From Arthrospiribacter ruber (GTDB lineage: Bacteria; Bacteroidota; Bacteroidia; Cytophagales; Cyclobacteriaceae), in contig NZ_RPHB01000009.1 in assembly GCF_019343195.1 (NCBI RefSeq), positions 62,001-126,000 on the forward strand: DNA of 64,000 nucleotides, read 5' to 3'. The notes beneath the pieces were generated by a model. That model saw only the letters and a list, made by a program, of their open reading frames with translations, was not told the DNA's origin and did no database searches. Numbering within the stretch: position 1 is the stretch's first letter; every line of letters starts with the position of its first letter. The position numbers were made by a program, and so were the translations under genes. Positions 43,361-51,749 of this stretch are shown here, one piece after another.

Positions 43361-44187
43361 AAAAATCTTATCTTCCAGTATTGACCATCGCCGGATCGGA
43401 CAGCAGCGGCGGCGCCGGCATACAGGCTGACCTTAAGACCTTTAGTGCACTTGGCTGCTATGGAATGAGTGTCATCACTGCCACCACGGCCCAAAATACC
43501 ACCGGAGTTTGGTCTATCCATGCCATCCCTGTCCAACATATCAGAGAGCAACTGGAAGCCATAATGGAAGACATCCCTCCTTTGGCGGTCAAAATCGGAA
43601 TGGTCAACCATCCAGAAGTAGCTCGGTGTATTGCAGATCTTTTGGCCAAACACCCTGAAATCCCGGTTGTATTCGACCCTGTGATGGTAGCAACTTCAGG
43701 AGACCGTCTGATTGAATTTGACACGATTCAGGTATTGAAAGAAACTTTGTTTCCTATCTGCACCTTACTTACCCCCAATTTAGATGAGGCTACAATTCTA
43801 ACAGGAATTGATATCGGAGAAACAGAACACATGGAAGAGGCTGCAAAAAACATCATCGAGGCAGGATGCAAAGCTGTTCTTATCAAAGGAGGTCATTTAA
43901 AAAACGAAGTTGTCACCGATCTTTTATGTCAAAAGGAGCAAGATCCCATCAAAATGCAGAGTGAATACATCCATACCCAAAATCTTCACGGGACCGGATG
44001 CACTTTATCCTCTGCCATTGCAGCGGAACTGGCAAAGGGGAATCCCCTTCCAAAAGCTGTGAAAAATGCCAGAACTTACATCATAGGAGCCATAGAATCC
44101 GGCAAAGATATCCATATCGGACAGGGACATGGCCCGCTCAATCATTTTTATAACCCTCATAAACAAATTATCCATGAAATGGACTGA
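43357..44187 (+). CDS. thiD: Hydroxymethylpyrimidine/phosphomethylpyrimidine kinase
   Basis: A 276-residue ribokinase-fold enzyme that makes HMP-P and HMP-PP. It starts VLTIAGSDSSGGAGIQADLKTFSALGCYGMS, with VFDPVMVATSGDRL, LTPNLDEATILTG, VLIKGGHLK and HGTGCTLSSAIAA holding the catalytic Asp/Gly region. It overlaps thiE by 4 bp and tenA by 14 bp. Confidence 0.95.
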   Translation: MKKSYLPVLTIAGSDSSGGAGIQADLKTFSALGCYGMSVITATTAQNTTGVWSIHAIPVQHIREQLEAIMEDIPPLAVKIGMVNHPEVARCIADLLAKHPEIPVVFDPVMVATSGDRLIEFDTIQVLKETLFPICTLLTPNLDEATILTGIDIGETEHMEEAAKNIIEAGCKAVLIKGGHLKNEVVTDLLCQKEQDPIKMQSEYIHTQNLHGTGCTLSSAIAAELAKGNPLPKAVKNARTYIIGAIESGKDIHIGQGHGPLNHFYNPHKQIIHEMD

Positions 44188-44830
44188 ATCTGCCTGGGAG
44201 CACATTACCCCCCTATACAATACCATTCTACAGATGCCCTTCAATCAGGAATTGATGATGGGGACTTTACCGCTTGAAAAGTTCAAATTCTACATGGCGC
44301 AGGATGCCTATTACCTGGGGGAATTTGGAAAGGCGCTAAGCATGATTTCTGCCCGGATGGAAAAAACAGAGCATGTCTTGGCATTTTCGCAGTTTGCCAG
44401 TGGCGCAATTGTAGTCGAGAGAGCCTTGCATGAGGGATACTTCAAGACTTTGGGGCTTCCTGAAAATGTCAATCCAAGTCCCTCCTGCTTACTTTATACC
44501 AACTATCTGTTAAAAGAAGCAGCTTATGGAAATATAGAAACCGCTGTAGCAGCAGTTTTGCCTTGTTTCTGGATTTACAAAAAAGTGGGCGATTACATTT
44601 ACCACAATCAGAAGGGGATTGAAGGCAATCCTTACAAAGACTGGATTGATACCTATTCAGGCGAAGACTTTGCCAAGTCAGTAGCTTTGGCTTTGGAGAT
44701 AACGGATGAGTTGGCAGGGCAAACAAGTGCATCCGGGCAGGAGAAAATGCTGCAGGCATTTGAAATGGCAAGTAAACTGGAATGGATGTTTTGGGATTCC
44801 GCTTATCGATTGGAAAAGTGGGAGGTTTAA
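44174..44830 (+). CDS. tenA: Aminopyrimidine aminohydrolase / thiaminase II
   Basis: A TenA family protein of 218 residues from ATG at 44174 (MKWTESAWEHITPLYN), the start that fits family length. An in-frame ATG at 44129 lies deep inside thiD. Motifs are FKFYMAQDAYYLGEFGKAL with the key Asp, YTNYLLKEAAYG, and AVLPCFWIYKKVGDYIY with the catalytic Cys. It hydrolyses degraded thiamin pyrimidines for salvage. It completes the operon. The repeat array begins 17 bp after its stop. Confidence 0.93.
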   Translation: MKWTESAWEHITPLYNTILQMPFNQELMMGTLPLEKFKFYMAQDAYYLGEFGKALSMISARMEKTEHVLAFSQFASGAIVVERALHEGYFKTLGLPENVNPSPSCLLYTNYLLKEAAYGNIETAVAAVLPCFWIYKKVGDYIYHNQKGIEGNPYKDWIDTYSGEDFAKSVALALEITDELAGQTSASGQEKMLQAFEMASKLEWMFWDSAYRLEKWEV

Positions 44831-44846
44831 AATCTGAAGTTTTAAA

Positions 44847-45640
44847 CAGACCCCTCCTGCGTCTTGGTGACAAGGTGAGGCATTATTCAGCCTTCGATAC
44901 GCCTTTATATTCAATTTCAGAGAAAAACTTCACCTTGTCATTTTGAACGAAGTGAAAAATCTAAACTTGCCAAATATGGTAAGACTCCTCCTGCGTCGGG
45001 ATGACAAGGCAAGGCATTATTCAGCCTTCGATACGCCTTTATGATCAATCTCTGAGAAAAACTTCCCCTTGTCATTTTGAACGAAGTGAAAAATCTAAAC
45101 TTGCCAAACATGAATAGACCCCTCCTGCATCGAGGTAACAAGGTAAAGCATTAGTCAGCCTTCTATACGCCTTTATGATCAATCTCTGAGAAAAACTTCC
45201 CCTTGTCATTTTAAACGAAGTGAAAAATCTAAACTTGCCAAATATGGTAAGACTCCTCCTGCGTCGGGGTGACAAGGTGAGGCATTATTCAGCCTTCGAT
45301 ACGGCTTTATATTCAATTTCAGAGAAAAACTTCCCCTTGTCATTTTGAACGAAGTGAAAATTCCAAACTTACCAAAATTGAAAAGACCCCTCCTGCGTCG
45401 GGGTGACAAGGTGAGGAATTATTCAGCCTTCGATACGCCTTTATGATCAATCTCTGAGAAAAACTTCCCCTTGTCATTTTGAACAAAGTGAAAAATCCAA
45501 ACTTACCAAATATGAACAGACCCCTCCTGCGTCGAGGTGACAAGGTAAAGTAATAGTCAGCCTTCTATACGCCTTTATGATCAATCTCTGAGAAAAACTT
45601 CACCTTGTCATTTTGAACGAAGTGAAAAATCCAACTTATT
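44847..45640. repeat. Tandem array of six 134-bp units
   Basis: The word ctgc of each unit lies at 44857, 44991, 45125, 45259, 45393 and 45527, a spacing of exactly 134 bp. Each unit contains CCTTGTCATTTTGAACGAAG, a short spacer with aaacttgccaaa, then a CTCCTGCGTCGGGGTGACAAGG-type arm. CCTTGTCA and TGACAAGG are inverted copies. Units 1-3 and 4-6 correspond in order (for example units 1 and 4 share tatattcaatttcagag). This shows a 402-bp trimer duplication. The period is not a multiple of 3, which argues against a coding role. The arms belong to a palindromic repeat type common in Bacteroidota. Confidence 0.93.
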
Positions 45641-45650
45641 AAATTTTTGA

Positions 45651-45953
45651 TCAATTTGATAAAACGTCTTCATTTAAAAACCTCCAATCTGGATTAAATT
45701 CAGAAACTAACAAATCCTTCTTTGATCTTCTCCAACCTTTAATCTCCTTCTCTCTCGCTATCGCTTCTCTTACATATTGATATTGTTCCCAAAACAACAA
45801 ATACTTGCATCTATACTTGACTGTAAAGCTGTCAGGATTAAATTTCTCAACATGCTCCGATAATCTTCTCGAGAGGTCGTTCGTCATACCTACGTAGAGG
45901 ACTGTTTTATTGTAATTTGTTAATATGTAAACAAAGTATTCATGCCTTTTCAT
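45651..45953 (-). CDS. Single-domain GIY-YIG endonuclease embedded in the repeat array
   Basis: A 100-residue UvrC-N-type nuclease domain. FVYIL (7-11) and LYVGMT (19-24) are the GIY and YIG strands. Arg29/Arg30 and His34 follow, and Glu68 in AREKEIKGW is the likely metal ligand. This is the common short Bacteroidota version with no DNA-binding domain attached. The gene with about 390 bp of DNA replaces the ~20-bp spacer within one palindromic unit: arm CCTTGTCA at 45603 lies before it, and a decayed right arm (near 46018-46042) after it. A role in mobility of the repeat is my inference. Confidence 0.88.
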   Translation of the reverse strand: MKRHEYFVYILTNYNKTVLYVGMTNDLSRRLSEHVEKFNPDSFTVKYRCKYLLFWEQYQYVREAIAREKEIKGWRRSKKDLLVSEFNPDWRFLNEDVLSN

Positions 45954-46017
45954 AAAAGTTAAGTTTAAAAGTTGAAAAGAAATTTAATGACTTTTTGCTT
46001 CAAAATTGAAATTTTAA

Positions 46018-46320
46018 ACCCCTCAATTGCCGTCTCATAAGGTAAGGCATTATTCAGCCGTCGTTACGCTTTTATGATCAATCTCTGAGAAAAACTTCAC
46101 CTTGTCATTTTGAACGAAGAGAAAAATCCAAACTTGCCAAATATGATAAGACCCCTCCTGCGTCGGGGTGACAAGGCAAGGCATTATTCAGCCTTCGATA
46201 CGGCTTTACATTCAATTTCTGAGAAAAACTTCCCCTTGTCATTTTGAACGAAGTGAAAAATCCAAACTTACCAAATATTATCAGACCCCTCCTGCGTCGG
46301 GATGACAAGGTGAGGCCTTT
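46018..46320. repeat. Continuation of the 134-bp repeat array beyond the nuclease gene
   Basis: One decayed right arm (cccctcaattgccgtctcataagg), one full unit from it to 46158, another 134-bp unit from 46158 to 46292, and a final partial arm ending near 46318. Sequences such as tacggctttacattcaatttctgag resemble unit 4 of the main array. Spacing from the decayed arm to the next is about 131 bp, showing small deletions. Confidence 0.88.
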
Positions 46321-46392
46321 CTCGGTCTTCATTTTCAAAAAGCATCATCCGTAAAATCAAAATATTTTTGTTTTACCAAACAAATATTCTAC

Positions 46393-46624
46393 CCCAAAGG
46401 TCAACATCAACCCTTCTTGCTTCTTGCATCTTTGTTCTTGTCTCTCGCTTCTCGTCTCTCTTCACTTCACTCCCTTCAGACCGGGGTTTTGAAAACCCCA
46501 AAGGTCAACATCAACCCTTCTTGATTCTTGCTTCTTGTCTCTTGTTTCTCGCTTCTCCCTTCTTACTTCTCGTCTCTCGCTTCTCGTCTCTCGCATCTCA
46601 CCTCTCGCTTCTCGTCTCTCGCTT
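46393..46624. repeat. Pyrimidine-rich low-complexity tract with a 103-bp direct repeat
   Basis: CCCCAAAGGTCAACATCAAC starts at both 46393 and near 46496, giving two direct copies 103 bp apart. Each is followed by degenerate 7-bp words such as cttcttg, tctcgct and tctcgtc. A palindrome, GACCGGGGTTTTG/AAAACCCCAAAGGTC, sits at 46479-46506. The plus strand is almost all C and T. Frames through it give Ser-Arg-Leu repeats and are not credible genes. The tract runs up to the stop codon of the FAD/Fe-S dehydrogenase. Confidence 0.8.
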
Positions 46625-49570
46625 CTACCTCACCGCTTCCCATAAAATTTCCACTGGATGCTTGGATTTTCTGCCAGTACCATCCGCAATCTGATGCCTA
46701 CATGAAGTGCCAGGTGCTGCAATCTCGACCTCACTGTCTGCCGTACGTACAGCGGGGAACAATACCATTTCTCCTATTTGCATGCTCACTTCATAGTGTT
46801 CTTTTTCATACCCAAAAGAACCCGCCATCCCACAGCAGCCGGATGGTATGGTTTCCACTTTATAATTGGCCGGAAGGGTAAGCATCTTCTGCGTCCAGGT
46901 CAAGGAAGACAAGGCTTTCTGATGGCAGTGGCCATGGAGTTTGATGCTTTTGGATTCTTGTGTAAACTGACTGCTTGTAATGTTGCCTGCCGCGATTTCC
47001 CTTCCGATAAACTCATCAATCAACAAAGTGTGAAACTTTAATTTCTTGGCAGCTTCTACCAACGGCTTGGAAACCAATTTCGGATATTCATCTCTGAAGC
47101 CAAGGATTGCTGAAGGCTCAATACCCACCAAGGGTGTATTTCCATCTATCAGGCCATCAAACAGCTTCACATTGGCATCAGCATGCTTTCTCGCTTTTTC
47201 CAAAAGTCCTTTTGATAGCGCCGACCTCCCACTTTCCTGATGCTGAGTGATCATGATCTCATACCCAAGCTTTCTAAGCAACTTTACTGCTGCTATTCCA
47301 ATATGGGGATCGTTGTAATTGGTAAACTCATCCACAAAAAGGTAAATGGTTTTGACAATCTTTTCTGGAACAGGAAGAAGGGCGTAATTTTCTCTAAACC
47401 ACTTCCTTAATGTCACCTTCTGAATGGCCGGGAGTTCCCTTTTTGGCGCTACTCCCAATACATTCTTGACCAAGTTCCCGGTCAATCCATTTTTTAACAC
47501 AAAGTTGCTTAGCCCTGGAAGAATTCCCGCCAGACCATTGAGATCGTTGATATAGGCAAAGGCTTTCGAACGCAGCGGTACACCGTTCTGCTGCTGGTAT
47601 TGGTATAAAAATTCCGCTTTTAGGGATGCCATATCCACATTGGAAGGACATTCAGCCGTGCAACCTTTACAGGAAAGGCAGAGATCCAAAGCTTCTTTGA
47701 TTTCGGGATGGTCAAATGGATTAGGCTTCTTGTCCATGGTCAAAAACTCCCTCAGAGTATTGGCCCTGCCCCTTGTGGTATCCTTTTCATTTCTGGTAGC
47801 CTGATAGCTAGGACACATGGTTCCTCCGGAAGCAGGCAGCTTTCTACAATCTCCCGAGCCATTGCACTTCTCTGCCATTCTCAAAAATCCGCCGACATGT
47901 CCAAAATCCATCAAAGTTTCCTGCTCAGGAGTATGCATATCGGGTTCATACCTTAAAAAGGTATTCATGGGTGCTGTATCTACAATTTTGCCAGGATTAA
48001 AGATATTGTCCGGATCCCAGGTGTATTTGATTCTTCGGAACAGTTGGTAATTGTCTTCACCTACCATCATTGGGATGAAAGGAGCCCGTACCCTGCCATC
48101 CCCATGCTCTCCTGACAGGGATCCATTGTATTTTTTCACCAATTTGGCTACATCCAAGGATATGCGGTAAAATTCCTCCTGATCTGTTTTTTTCTTAAGG
48201 TCCAAAATCGGCCTCAGGTGAATCTCTCCCGCCCCTGCATGGGCATAGTGGACAGGTTCCTGCCCATAGGCCTCCATCATTTTGTCAAACTCATCAATAT
48301 AGGCCGCAAGGTCTTCGATATCCACTGCGGTATCTTCTATACAGGCTACTGCTTTTCTGTCTCCCGGGATATTGGCCAACAGGCCAAGGCCCGCAGAACG
48401 AAGGGCCCAGGCAGACTTGGTCTTGTCAGGGCCTATCACGGGATATGCATAGCCCAAACCAGCTTTTTGGAGGTCCTCAACCAGCTTGGAAGCTTTAGAC
48501 CGTGCTTCTTCTTCACTTTTCCCTGTAAACTCCACCATCAACAAGGCCATAGGGTCACCTTCCACAAAATACCGGTTTTTGCTGTATTCTATACTTTCTT
48601 TGGTACAGTCCAAGATGATCTTGTCCATTAGCTCCACGGCAGTAGCCGGGTGTTTCATGGCCACCTGTGCAGCCAGCATACTCTGATGAATGGAGTCAAA
48701 ATGGGCGGCAACCACTACTTCCAAAGGATCCGGAAGTGGGTCTAAAGCTATTTTAATTTCAGTAGTAAAAGCCAATGTACCCTCAGAACCGGTAAGCAAT
48801 TTGCAGAAATTAAAAGGTTCGCCTTCTTCTTGGAAAATCTCAGAGTCCAGCAAGGCATCCACCGCATAGCCAGTATTTCTTCTATGGATGCTTTTTTTGG
48901 GAAAATTCTCCTCTATGCTTTTTTGGGCGACAGGATCGGACAATTCTAATTTGATCTGTCTGTAAATTTCTCCTTCAAGACTGTCAGCCTGGCATTTTTG
49001 ATCAAACTGTTCCTTATCGAGCGCTCCAAATAATGCGGTACTTCCATCGGAAAGTAAGGTCTTAAGCTCCTGCACTTTATCTCTAGTGGTACCATACACA
49101 ATGGAGGTAGTCCCGGAAGAATTGTTGCCCACCATACCGCCTATCATGGCCCTATTGGCAGTGGAAGTAATGGGACTAAAAAAAAGTCCGTGTGGTTTTA
49201 GAAACCTGTTGAGTTCGTCTCTGACCACACCTGGCTGTACCCTGACCCACTTCTCCTCCTGATTGAATTCGAGGATGGAGGTAAAGTATTTTGAAACATC
49301 CACTACAATTCCGTTACCTACACATTGACCTGCCAGGGAAGTCCCTGCTGTCCTAGGAATCAATGATGTTTTATGAGCCTTGGCAAAAACAATCAGTTCC
49401 CTAAGATCATCTTCATTTTTAGGAAAAGCTACCGCCAAAGGCATTTCTCTGTACACAGAGGCATCTGTGGCATAAAGTGTTTTGGTAAGTGAATCGAACT
49501 TCAGGTCTCCTGCCAGTTTTTGTTTCAGAGATTCCAAGGCAGGCAATAGGTTAGGTTTGGTCAAAGTCAT
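46625..49570 (-). CDS. FAD-linked and Fe-S dehydrogenase (D-lactate/glycolate type fusion)
   Basis: A 981-residue fusion. The N-terminal FAD-binding PCMH domain (about 30-230) has LIPRTAGTSLAGQCVGNGIVVDVSKYF and GGMVGNNSSGTTSIVYG. The FAD-oxidase C domain follows (about 270-560), with SLSGEHGDGRVRAPF. Then come 4Fe-4S ligand sets CNGSGDC and CLSCKGCTAECP (about 575-680). The C-terminal CCG-type part contains HGHCHQKALSS and SGCCGMAGSFGYE. It probably oxidises a 2-hydroxyacid such as D-lactate and feeds quinones at the inner membrane. The substrate is inferred. Confidence 0.9.
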   Translation of the reverse strand: MTLTKPNLLPALESLKQKLAGDLKFDSLTKTLYATDASVYREMPLAVAFPKNEDDLRELIVFAKAHKTSLIPRTAGTSLAGQCVGNGIVVDVSKYFTSILEFNQEEKWVRVQPGVVRDELNRFLKPHGLFFSPITSTANRAMIGGMVGNNSSGTTSIVYGTTRDKVQELKTLLSDGSTALFGALDKEQFDQKCQADSLEGEIYRQIKLELSDPVAQKSIEENFPKKSIHRRNTGYAVDALLDSEIFQEEGEPFNFCKLLTGSEGTLAFTTEIKIALDPLPDPLEVVVAAHFDSIHQSMLAAQVAMKHPATAVELMDKIILDCTKESIEYSKNRYFVEGDPMALLMVEFTGKSEEEARSKASKLVEDLQKAGLGYAYPVIGPDKTKSAWALRSAGLGLLANIPGDRKAVACIEDTAVDIEDLAAYIDEFDKMMEAYGQEPVHYAHAGAGEIHLRPILDLKKKTDQEEFYRISLDVAKLVKKYNGSLSGEHGDGRVRAPFIPMMVGEDNYQLFRRIKYTWDPDNIFNPGKIVDTAPMNTFLRYEPDMHTPEQETLMDFGHVGGFLRMAEKCNGSGDCRKLPASGGTMCPSYQATRNEKDTTRGRANTLREFLTMDKKPNPFDHPEIKEALDLCLSCKGCTAECPSNVDMASLKAEFLYQYQQQNGVPLRSKAFAYINDLNGLAGILPGLSNFVLKNGLTGNLVKNVLGVAPKRELPAIQKVTLRKWFRENYALLPVPEKIVKTIYLFVDEFTNYNDPHIGIAAVKLLRKLGYEIMITQHQESGRSALSKGLLEKARKHADANVKLFDGLIDGNTPLVGIEPSAILGFRDEYPKLVSKPLVEAAKKLKFHTLLIDEFIGREIAAGNITSSQFTQESKSIKLHGHCHQKALSSLTWTQKMLTLPANYKVETIPSGCCGMAGSFGYEKEHYEVSMQIGEMVLFPAVRTADSEVEIAAPGTSCRHQIADGTGRKSKHPVEILWEAVR

Positions 49571-49713
49571 GTCCCAAAAATAAGGAATAGAAGCTTTGGG
49601 TGCATCGTGTATCGATAAGAAAACTCATGTTTGTACACTTAATATTTAGATCCGGTATCAACTAGGCCCAAAACAAGAGTTCCACCATTCTTAAAGAAAG
49701 TTTATCAAAATAA

Positions 49714-50394
49714 TCAATCTCCTAACACCTTTCTCATTTGGGCAGCAATAGTTTTCCCAATACCTTCTACCTTAACCAATTCTGATTCAGGTGAAACAAA
49801 AACATTTTGAAGGCTACCAAAATGACGAAGCAACTGTTCTGCTTTATCGGCTCCTATTCCTGGAAAGCCCTCAAGGATATGCACCTTCTGTTTAAAGTAA
49901 GCATCAGATTTCCTGAATTTCGGTTTCAGCCTTGGGAAAAATCTGAAATCTTCCAATCTGTCCTTAGTAAGTTGCCGATAGCTTTGGAGCATTATTGAAA
50001 TGGTCTGCTTTGGGGATTTGGACCTTACTATCGGAATTTTAAAGACCAAAGAAATGGAAATAATCATCCCTTGAATTGCTTTTTTCTTAAAGCCGGTTTC
50101 TCTAAACTCCTTTTCCTTTCCTTCCAAAATCAAACAGGGCCTGACTTTTGAATTGGCCAACTTGGCTACTTGTTTGAAAAGCCTGCCATCCTTGACAGAA
50201 GCACAAAAGTCTGGAACCGATTTTCTTTCAACCAATAAATCTGAATCCAAAAGATAGTCTCCAATGGGCAAACGCTCCTTCCTTACTATAATATTTTTAA
50301 AATCCAGAATCTGATCAACAATGGCCTGTGGCTCCCTGTCATCTATTACAATCTGTAAAGGATAGAATTTAGAACCCTTTAAAAAATCTCCCAT
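49714..50394 (-). CDS. XPF/ERCC4-type nuclease with helix-hairpin-helix domain
   Basis: A 226-residue protein. The ERCC4 nuclease core has VIDDREP (residues 16-22), GDY (45-47) and VERKSVPDF (55-63). This is the GDXnERKX3D active site with Asp46, Glu56, Arg57, Lys58 and Asp62. A tandem helix-hairpin-helix follows (about 172-222: FPGIGADKAEQLL and VEGIGKTIAAQM). The layout matches short archaeal XPF proteins, which cut branched DNA as dimers. Such genes are uncommon in bacteria, so acquisition by transfer is possible. It stands alone, with no repair partner beside it. Confidence 0.88.
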   Translation of the reverse strand: MGDFLKGSKFYPLQIVIDDREPQAIVDQILDFKNIIVRKERLPIGDYLLDSDLLVERKSVPDFCASVKDGRLFKQVAKLANSKVRPCLILEGKEKEFRETGFKKKAIQGMIISISLVFKIPIVRSKSPKQTISIMLQSYRQLTKDRLEDFRFFPRLKPKFRKSDAYFKQKVHILEGFPGIGADKAEQLLRHFGSLQNVFVSPESELVKVEGIGKTIAAQMRKVLGD

Positions 50395-50445
50395 ATTGTT
50401 AAGAAAACTGTTACGAAATAAAAATACACAACAGCAATTATTTTC

Positions 50446-50480
50446 AAAATAGAGAGAGCTGCTCTTGCTCTCTCTATTTT
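50446..50480 (-). terminator. Terminator after thiL
   Basis: AAAATAGAGAGAGC and GCTCTCTCTATTTT pair around a 7-base loop. On the minus strand it directly follows thiL and ends in TTTT, so it probably stops thiL transcripts before the ERCC4 gene. Confidence 0.82.
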
Positions 50481-50489
50481 AAATATATC

Positions 50490-51518
50490 TTAGAAATGTT
50501 TCCAACCCTGAGCCTTCAGGGCTACAGCGGTTCCTGATTTGGTCACCAAATGCTTCCCGTCGGCTTCTTTGTTCACATATCCGATAAAGTGTATATCCGG
50601 ATGTTTTTCCAATTTTTTGTAATCTTCCTGACTGATAGTAAAGATCAGCTCATAATCTTCCCCTCCATTGAGCACACAGGTAATGGGATCCATATTGAGC
50701 TCTACAGCAGTATCAAAAGTCTGCTTGTCTATTGGCAACTTGTCTTCATAAATGGTTACCCCTACCCCGGAAGCTTTACAGATATGAAAAAGCTCAGAGG
50801 CCAGTCCGTCTGAAATATCCATCATACTGTTAGGAACCACTCCCAACTCACGGAGCTCGTGGACAATGTCCATTCTGGCATCCGGCCTAAGCTGCCTTGC
50901 AGTCACAATCTGGTATTTTTCAAGCTCAGGCTGCATATTTGGATTGGCCAAAAACACCTGCTTCTCCCTTTCCAACACCTGTAATCCCACAAAGGCTCCT
51001 CCCAAGTCACCTGTGACACAGATGATGTCGTTTTCTTTGGCCCCGGACCTGTAGCTAAGCTGCTCTTTTTGGGCTTCTCCGATAGCCGTAACAGATATTA
51101 CAAGACCCGACCTGGAGGAAGTAGTATCGCCCCCCACCAAATCCACTCCAAAGTGCTCACAAGCTGCATTGATCCCGGCGTACAAAGCTTCCACAGCTTC
51201 TACTGAAAACCTGTTCGTAATGGCTATACTTACTGTAATCTGCTTGGCTATGGCATTCATCGCTGCCACATCGGACACATTGACTGCCACCGCCTTGAAT
51301 CCTACGTGCGGCAAGGGTGCATAAGAAAGATCAAAGTGCACCCCTTCCAGCAGAAGATCGGTAGTCACCACTTTGACATGATCTCCCGCATCAATCACCG
51401 CTGCATCATCACCAATTCCTTTTAAAGAAGACTCATGTTGGATTTTGATTTTTTGATGAAGGCGGTCAATTAAACCAAACTCTCCGATCTCACTTATTTC
51501 AGTTCTTTTTTCAGACAT
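50490..51518 (-). CDS. thiL: Thiamine-monophosphate kinase
   Basis: A 342-residue PurM-like kinase making TPP from thiamin phosphate. It has GEFGLIDRL at the start, SLKGIGDDAAVIDAGD, TTDLLLEGVHFDLSYAPLPHVGFKA, NVSDVAAMNA and VDLVGGDTTSS. MDISDGLASELFHI and NGGEDYELIFT follow. Length is usual. It is 6 kb from the salvage operon, on the opposite strand, and I see no riboswitch in front of it. Confidence 0.95.
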   Translation of the reverse strand: MSEKRTEISEIGEFGLIDRLHQKIKIQHESSLKGIGDDAAVIDAGDHVKVVTTDLLLEGVHFDLSYAPLPHVGFKAVAVNVSDVAAMNAIAKQITVSIAITNRFSVEAVEALYAGINAACEHFGVDLVGGDTTSSRSGLVISVTAIGEAQKEQLSYRSGAKENDIICVTGDLGGAFVGLQVLEREKQVFLANPNMQPELEKYQIVTARQLRPDARMDIVHELRELGVVPNSMMDISDGLASELFHICKASGVGVTIYEDKLPIDKQTFDTAVELNMDPITCVLNGGEDYELIFTISQEDYKKLEKHPDIHFIGYVNKEADGKHLVTKSGTAVALKAQGWKHF

Positions 51519-51749
51519 ATTTATTCTCTTTTAGTGCATTGACAGCATCCTGCCCCGAAAGACAGTATTCTCGCTTGGGATTAAAATTGAGCTGCCATCA
51601 ATTTGAATTCACAAAAGTAAGCTTATTAATCGAAAAGGCCTTGGGCCTGCTGTTTAGAGATCAAAAAGGCAAAAAAGGTTATCAAAAAAACAATAAAACA
51701 GAAGCAAGATTCAAAGTTTTCATCATTTCAGCGATCATATTTTTCAAAA

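Noticed and set aside
45072-45543. Series of similar 67-codon frames on the minus strand through the 134-bp units, as well as 46105-46338
   Set aside because: They arise because each repeat unit contains the same stops and starts. The 134-bp period shifts the frame, so neighbouring frames overlap end to start. No domain or signal is visible.
44847-46320. Could the repeat array be a CRISPR array
   Set aside because: Units are 134 bp and similar over their full length. There are no short identical repeats separated by unique spacers, and no cas genes nearby.
46368-46881. Two plus-strand frames with Ser-Arg-Phe/Leu repeats
   Set aside because: Translations of the pyrimidine-rich low-complexity tract that continue antisense into the dehydrogenase gene.
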